From the NCBI GenBank assembly GCA_033063855.1, contig CP093831.1, forward strand, positions 18,724,001 through 18,788,000: a stretch of 64,000 nt of DNA, given 5' to 3'. Below, one piece after another: positions 58,681-64,000 of the stretch. The notes beneath the pieces were generated by a model. That model did no database searches, had not been told where the DNA came from, and saw only the letters and a program-made list of their open reading frames with translations. Both the position numbers and the translations under genes were made by a program. This DNA is from Smittia aterrima. Lineage: Eukaryota; Arthropoda; Insecta; Diptera; Chironomidae. The stretch's first letter is position 1, and each line of letters begins with the position of its first letter.

Positions 58681-61600
58681 AAGTTGAAAACCAAAAAAAA
58701 ATTTTTTTGCTCGGAAACGAAAAATTTGATTAACAACGAGCTCATTTGTATTGAATTTGAGCAAAATGAACGATAAAGAGGTTTTTAAAGCCATAACTTT
58801 GGTTTTGAAAATTTTTTTTTGCTCAGAAAGGAAAAAGTTGAAAACCAAAAAAAAATTTTTTTGCTCGGAAACGAAAAATTTGATTAACAACGAGCTCATT
58901 TGTATTGAATTTGAGCAAAATGAACGATAAAGAGGTTTTTAAAGCCATAACTTTGGTTTTGAAAAATTTTTTTTTGCTCAGAAAGGAAAAAGTTGAAAAC
59001 CAAAAAAAAATTTTTTTGCTCGGAAACGAAAAATTTGATTAACAACGAGCTCATTTGTATTGAATTTGAGCAAAATGAACGATAAAGAGGTTTTTAAAGC
59101 CATAACTTTGGTTTTGAAAATTTTTTTTTTGCTCAGAAAGGAAAAAGTTGAAAACCAAAAAAAAATTTTTTTGCTCGGAAACGAAAAATTTGATTAACAA
59201 CGAGCTCATTTGTATTGAATTTGAGCAAAATGAACGATAAAGAGGTTTTTAAAGCCATAACTTTGGTTTTGAAAAATTTTTTTTTGCTCAGAAAGGAAAA
59301 AGTTGAAAACCAAAAAAAAATTTTTTTGCTCGGAAACGAAAAATTTGATTAACAACGAGCTCATTTGTATTGAATTTGAGCAAAATGAACGATAAAGAGG
59401 TTTTTAAAGCCATAACTTTGGTTTTGAAAAATTTTTTTTTTGCTCAGAAAGGAAAAAGTTGAAAACCAAAAAAAAATTTTTTTGCTCGGAAACGAAAAAT
59501 TTGATTAACAACGAGCTCATTTGTATTGAATTTGAGCAAAATGAACGATAAAGAGGTTTTTAAAGCCATAACTTTGGTTTTGAAAATTTTTTTTTTTGCT
59601 CAGAAAGGAAAAAGTTGAAAACCAAAAAAAAATTTTTTTGCTCGGAAACGAAAAATTTGATTAACAACGAGCTCATTTGTATTGAATTTGAGCAAAATGA
59701 ACGATAAAGAGGTTTTTAAAGCCATAACTTTGGTTTTGAAAAATTTTTTTTTGCTCAGAAAGGAAAAAGTTGAAAACCAAAAAAAAATTTTTTTGCTCGG
59801 AAACGAAAAATTTGATTAACAACGAGCTCATTTGTATTGAATTTGAGCAAAATGAACGATAAAGAGGTTTTTAAAGCCATAACTTTGGTTTTGAAAAAAA
59901 TTTTTTTTGCTCAGAAAGGAAAAAGTTGAAAACCAAAAAAAAATTTTTTTGCTCGGAAACGAAAAATTTGATTAACAACGAGCTCATTTGTATTGAATTT
60001 GAGCAAAATGAACGATAAAGAGGTTTTTAAAGCCATAACTTTGGTTTTGAAAAATTTTTTTTTGCTCAGAAAGGAAAAAGTTGAAAACCGAAAAAAAAAT
60101 TTTTTGCTCGGAAACGAAAAATTTGATTAACAACGAGCTCATTTGTATTGAATTTGAGCAAAATGAACGATAAAGAGGTTTTTAAAGCCATAACTTTGGT
60201 TTTGAAAATTTTTTTTTTGCTCAGAAAGGAAAAAGTTGAAAACCAAAAAAAAATTTTTTTGCTCGGAAACGAAAAATTTGATTAACAACGAGCTCATTTG
60301 TATTGAATTTGAGCAAAATGAACGATAAAGAGGTTTTTAAAGCCATAACTTTGGTTTTGAAAAATTTTTTTTTGCTCAGAAAGGAAAAAGTTGAAAACCA
60401 AAAAAAAATTTTTTTGCTCGGAAACGAAAAATTTGATTAACAACGAGCTCATTTGTATTGAATTTGAGCAAAATGAACGATAAAGAGGTTTTTAAAGCCA
60501 TAACTTTGGTTTTGAAAAATTTTTTTTTGCTCAGAAAGGAAAAAGTTGAAAACCAAAAAAAAATTTTTTTGCTCGGAAACGAAAAATTTGATTAACAACG
60601 AGCTCATTTGTATTGAATTTGAGCAAAATGAACGATAAAGAGGTTTTTAAAGCCATAACTTTGGTTTTGAAAAATTTTTTTTTTGCTCAGAAAGGAAAAA
60701 GTTGAAAACCAAAAAAAAATTTTTTTGCTCGGAAACGAAAAATTTGATTAACAACGAGCTCATTTGTATTGAATTTGAGCAAAATGAACGATAAAGAGGT
60801 TTTTAAAGCCATAACTTTGGTTTTGAAAAATTTTTTTTTTGCTCAGAAAGGAAAAAGTTGAAAACCAAAAAAAAATTTTTTTGCTCGGAAACGAAAAATT
60901 TGATTAACAACGAGCTCATTTGTATTGAATTTGAGCAAAATGAACGATAAAGAGGTTTTTAAAGCCATAACTTTGGTTTTGAAAAATTTTTTTTTTGCTC
61001 AGAAAGGAAAAAGTTGAAAACCAAAAAAAAATTTTTTTGCTCGGAAACGAAAAATTTGATTAACAACGAGCTCATTTGTATTGAATTTGAGCAAAATGAA
61101 CGATAAAGAGGTTTTTAAAGCCATAACTTTGGTTTTGAAAAATTTTTTTTTGCTCAGAAAGGAAAAAGTTGAAAACCAAAAAAAAATTTTTTTGCTCGGA
61201 AACGAAAAATTTGATTAACAACGAGCTCATTTGTATTGAATTTGAGCAAAATGAACGATAAAGAGGTTTTTAAAGCCATAACTTTGGTTTTGAAAAATTT
61301 TTTTTTGCTCAGAAAGGAAAAAGTTGAAAACCAAAAAAAAATTTTTTTGCTCGGAAACGAAAAATTTGATTAACAACGAGCTCATTTGTATTGAATTTGA
61401 GCAAAATGAACGATAAAGAGGTTTTTAAAGCCATAACTTTGGTTTTGAAAAATTTTTTTTTGCTCAGAAAGGAAAAAGTTGAAAACCAAAAAAAAATTTT
61501 TTTGCTCGGAAACGAAAAATTTGATTAACAACGAGCTCATTTGTATTGAATTTGAGCAAAATGAACGATAAAGAGGTTTTTAAAGCCATAACTTTGGTTT

Positions 61601-64000
61601 TGAAAATTTTTTTTTTGCTCAGAAAGGAAAAAGTTGAAAACCAAAAAAAAATTTTTTTGCTCGGAAACGAAAAATTTGATTAACAACGAGCTCATTTGTA
61701 TTGAATTTGAGCAAAATGAACGATAAAGAGGTTTTTAAAGCCATAACTTTGGTTTTGAAAAATTTTTTTTTGCTCAGAAAGGAAAAAGTTGAAAACCAAA
61801 AAAAAATTTTTTTGCTCGGAAACGAAAAATTTGATTAACAACGAGCTCATTTGTATTGAATTTGAGCAAAATGAACGATAAAGAGGTTTTTAAAGCCATA
61901 ACTTTGGTTTTGAAAAATTTTTTTTTGCTCAGGAAGGAAAAAGTTGAAAACCAAAAAAAAATTTTTTTGCTCGGAAACGAAAAATTTGATTAACAACGAG
62001 CTCATTTGTATTGAATTTGAGCAAAATGAACGATAAAGAGGTTTTTAAAGCCATAACTTTGGTTTTGAAAAATTTTTTTTTGCTCAGAAAGGAAAAAGTT
62101 GAAAACCAAAAAAAAATTTTTTTGCTCGGAAACGAAAAATTTGATTAACAACGAGCTCATTTGTATTGAATTTGAGCAAAATGAACGATAAAGAGGTTTT
62201 TAAAGCCATAACTTTGGTTTTGAAAATTTTTTTTTGCTCAGAAAGGAAAAAGTTGAAAACCAAAAAAAATTTTTTTGCTCGGAAACGAAAAATTTGATTA
62301 ACAACGAGCTCATTTGTATTGAATTTGAGCAAAATGAACGATAAAGAGGTTTTTAAAGCCATAACTTTGGTTTTGAAAAATTTTTTTTTGCTCAGAAAGG
62401 AAAAAGTTGAAAACCAAAAAAAAATTTTTTTGCTCGGAAACGAAAAATTTGATTAACAACGAGCTCATTTGTATTGAATTTGAGCAAAATGAACGATAAA
62501 GAGGTTTTTAAAGCCATAACTTTGGTTTTGAAAAATTTTTTTTTGCTCAGAAAGGAAAAAGTTGAAAACCAAAAAAAAATTTTTTTGCTCGGAAACGAAA
62601 AATTTGATTAACAACGAGCTCATTTGTATTGAATTTGAGCAAAATGAACGATAAAGAGGTTTTTAAAGCCATAACTTTGGTTTTGAAAAATTTTTTTTTG
62701 CTCAGAAAGGAAAAAGTTGAAAACCAAAAAAAAAGTTTTGCTCGGAAACGAAAAATTTGATTAACAACGAGCTCATTTGTATTGAATTTGAGCAAAATGA
62801 ACGATAAAGAGGTTTTTAAAGCCATTACTTTGGTTTTGAAAAATTTTTTTTTGCTCAGAAAGGAAAAAGTTGAAAACCAAAAAAAAATTTTTTTGCTCGG
62901 AAACGAAAAATTTGATTAACAACGAGCTCATTTGTATTGAATTTGAGCAAAATGAACGATAAAGAGGTTTTTAAAGCCATAACTTTGGTTTTGAAAAATT
63001 TTTTTTTGCTCAGAAAGGAAAAAGTTGAAAACCAAAAAAAAATTTTTTTGCTCGGAAACGAAAAATTTGATTAACAACGAGCTCATTTGTATTGAATTTG
63101 AGCAAAATGAACGATAAAGAGGTTTTTAAAGCCATAACTTTGGTTTTGAAAAATTTTTTTTTGCTCAGAAAGGAAAAAGTTGAAAACCAAAAAAAAATTT
63201 TTTTGCTCGGAAACGAAAAATTTGATTAACAACGAGCTCATTTGTATTGAATTTGAGCAAAATGAACGATAAAGAGGTTTTTAAAGCCATAACTTTGGTT
63301 TTGAAAAATTTTTTTTTGCTCAGAAAGGAAAAAGTTGAAAACCAAAAAAAATTTTTTTGCTCGGAAACGAAAAATTTGATTAACAACGAGCTCATTTGTA
63401 TTGAATTTGAGCAAAATGAACGATAAAGAGGTTTTTAAAGCCATAACTTTGGTTTTGAAAATTTTTTTTTTGCTCAGAAAGGAAAAAGTTGAAAACCAAA
63501 AAAAAATTTTTTTGCTCGGAAACGAAAAATTTGATTAACAACGAGCTCATTTGTATTGAATTTGAGCAAAATGAACGATAAAGAGGTTTTTAAAGCCATA
63601 ACTTTGGTTTTGAAAAATTTTTTTTTTGCTCAGAAAGGAAAAAGTTGAAAACCAAAAAAAAATTTTTTTGCTCGGAAACGAAAAATTTGATTAACAACGA
63701 GCTCATTTGTATTGAATTTGAGCAAAATGAACGATAAAGAGGTTTTTAAAGCCATAACTTTGGTTTTGAAAAATTTTTTTTGCTCAGAAAGGAAAAAGTT
63801 GAAAACCAAAAAAAAATTTTTTTGCTCGGAAACGAAAAATTTGATTAACAACGAGCTCATTTGTATTGAATTTGAGCAAAATGAACGATAAAGAGGTTTT
63901 TAAAGCCATAACTTTGGTTTTGAAAAATTTTTTTTTTTGCTCAGAAAGGAAAAAGTTGAAAACCAAAAAAAAATTTTTTTGCTCGGAAACGAAAAATTTG

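Larger units (their letters stand above)
28700..64000. repeat. Satellite DNA array, monomer about 154-155 bp, about 220 copies
   Basis: Head-to-tail tandem repeats fill the last 35 kb and run off the window. A typical monomer runs GTTGAAAACC, an A/T run, TTTGCTCGGAAACGAAAAAT, TTGATTAACAACGAGCTCAT, TTGTATTGAATTTGAGCAAA, ATGAACGATAAAGAGG, TTTTTAAAGCCATAACTTTG, GTTTTGAAAAA, a T run, TTTGCTCAGAAAGGAAAAA. Spacing is mostly 154-155 bp (153-156), with nearly all length change in the two A/T homopolymers. Short AT-rich monomers in a long homogeneous array are typical of (peri)centromeric or heterochromatic satellites in insects, but the chromosomal place is not shown here. Monomers from 28.7 to about 37.5 kb are divergent; later ones are nearly identical. 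Minus-strand ORFs of 60-216 aa in it are repeat translations, not genes. Confidence 0.97.

Noticed and set aside
28913..63966. Many minus-strand ORFs of 60-216 aa with the repeated text MALKTSLSFILLKFNTNELV
   Set aside because: They are translations of the satellite monomer. Length depends only on whether local monomers are multiples of three, and they stop and restart with homopolymer changes. No start context, domain or codon constraint.
28700..64000. CRISPR array
   Set aside because: The repeats are contiguous with no unique spacers, the unit is 154-155 bp, and the host is a eukaryote.
28700..64000. CENP-B box in the monomer
   Set aside because: The only CG-containing part (CTCGGAAACGAAAAAT) does not match the YTTCGTTGGAARCGGGA core on either strand.

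Overview
This is eukaryotic, AT-rich insect DNA. Genes are split by short introns (mostly 45-85 bp, GT..AG), and the gene set (lunapark, TDRD3, CtIP, urate oxidase, V-ATPase subunit d, a CPCFC cuticle protein, an inactive neprilysin-like protein) is typical of insects. The compact introns and the gene content suggest a small-genome dipteran, perhaps a nematoceran midge; that placement is inference.

Layout. 1-2188: no supportable gene. 2189-2608 (-): a secreted double-psi beta-barrel (expansin/RlpA-like) protein with a TATA/Inr promoter. 3216-4144: three inverted-repeat (foldback) elements nested inside one another. 4238-6646 (+): neprilysin-like M13 protein that has lost its zinc site. 7151-10022 (-): TDRD3, head-to-head over 104 bp with a CtIP/Sae2 homologue (10127-11623, +). 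11956-13357 (-): lunapark. 13823-14389 (-): CPCFC cuticle protein. 17063-18109 (+): urate oxidase ending in the peroxisomal signal SKL. 19390-19760: possible tRNA-derived SINE. 20165-21859 (-): decayed SV2-like transporter pseudogene. 22392-23784 (+): V-ATPase subunit d. 24613-28703: a run of foldback elements, including a hAT-type MITE with a perfect 8-bp target duplication.

28700-64000 (continues past the window): one huge head-to-tail satellite array with a monomer of about 154-155 bp and roughly 220 copies. It is broken once, at 37556-38727, by a degenerate hAT transposon carrying a transposase fragment. Copies in the left 8-9 kb are divergent and fall into several variant classes; copies further in are almost identical. 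All ORFs inside the array are by-products of the repeat.

The genes do not form a functional unit. TDRD3 (topoisomerase 3-beta partner) and CtIP (DNA-end resection) share an intergenic promoter region and both act in genome maintenance, which is the only plausible functional pairing. The most unusual parts are the satellite array with its left edge, and the nested foldback elements.
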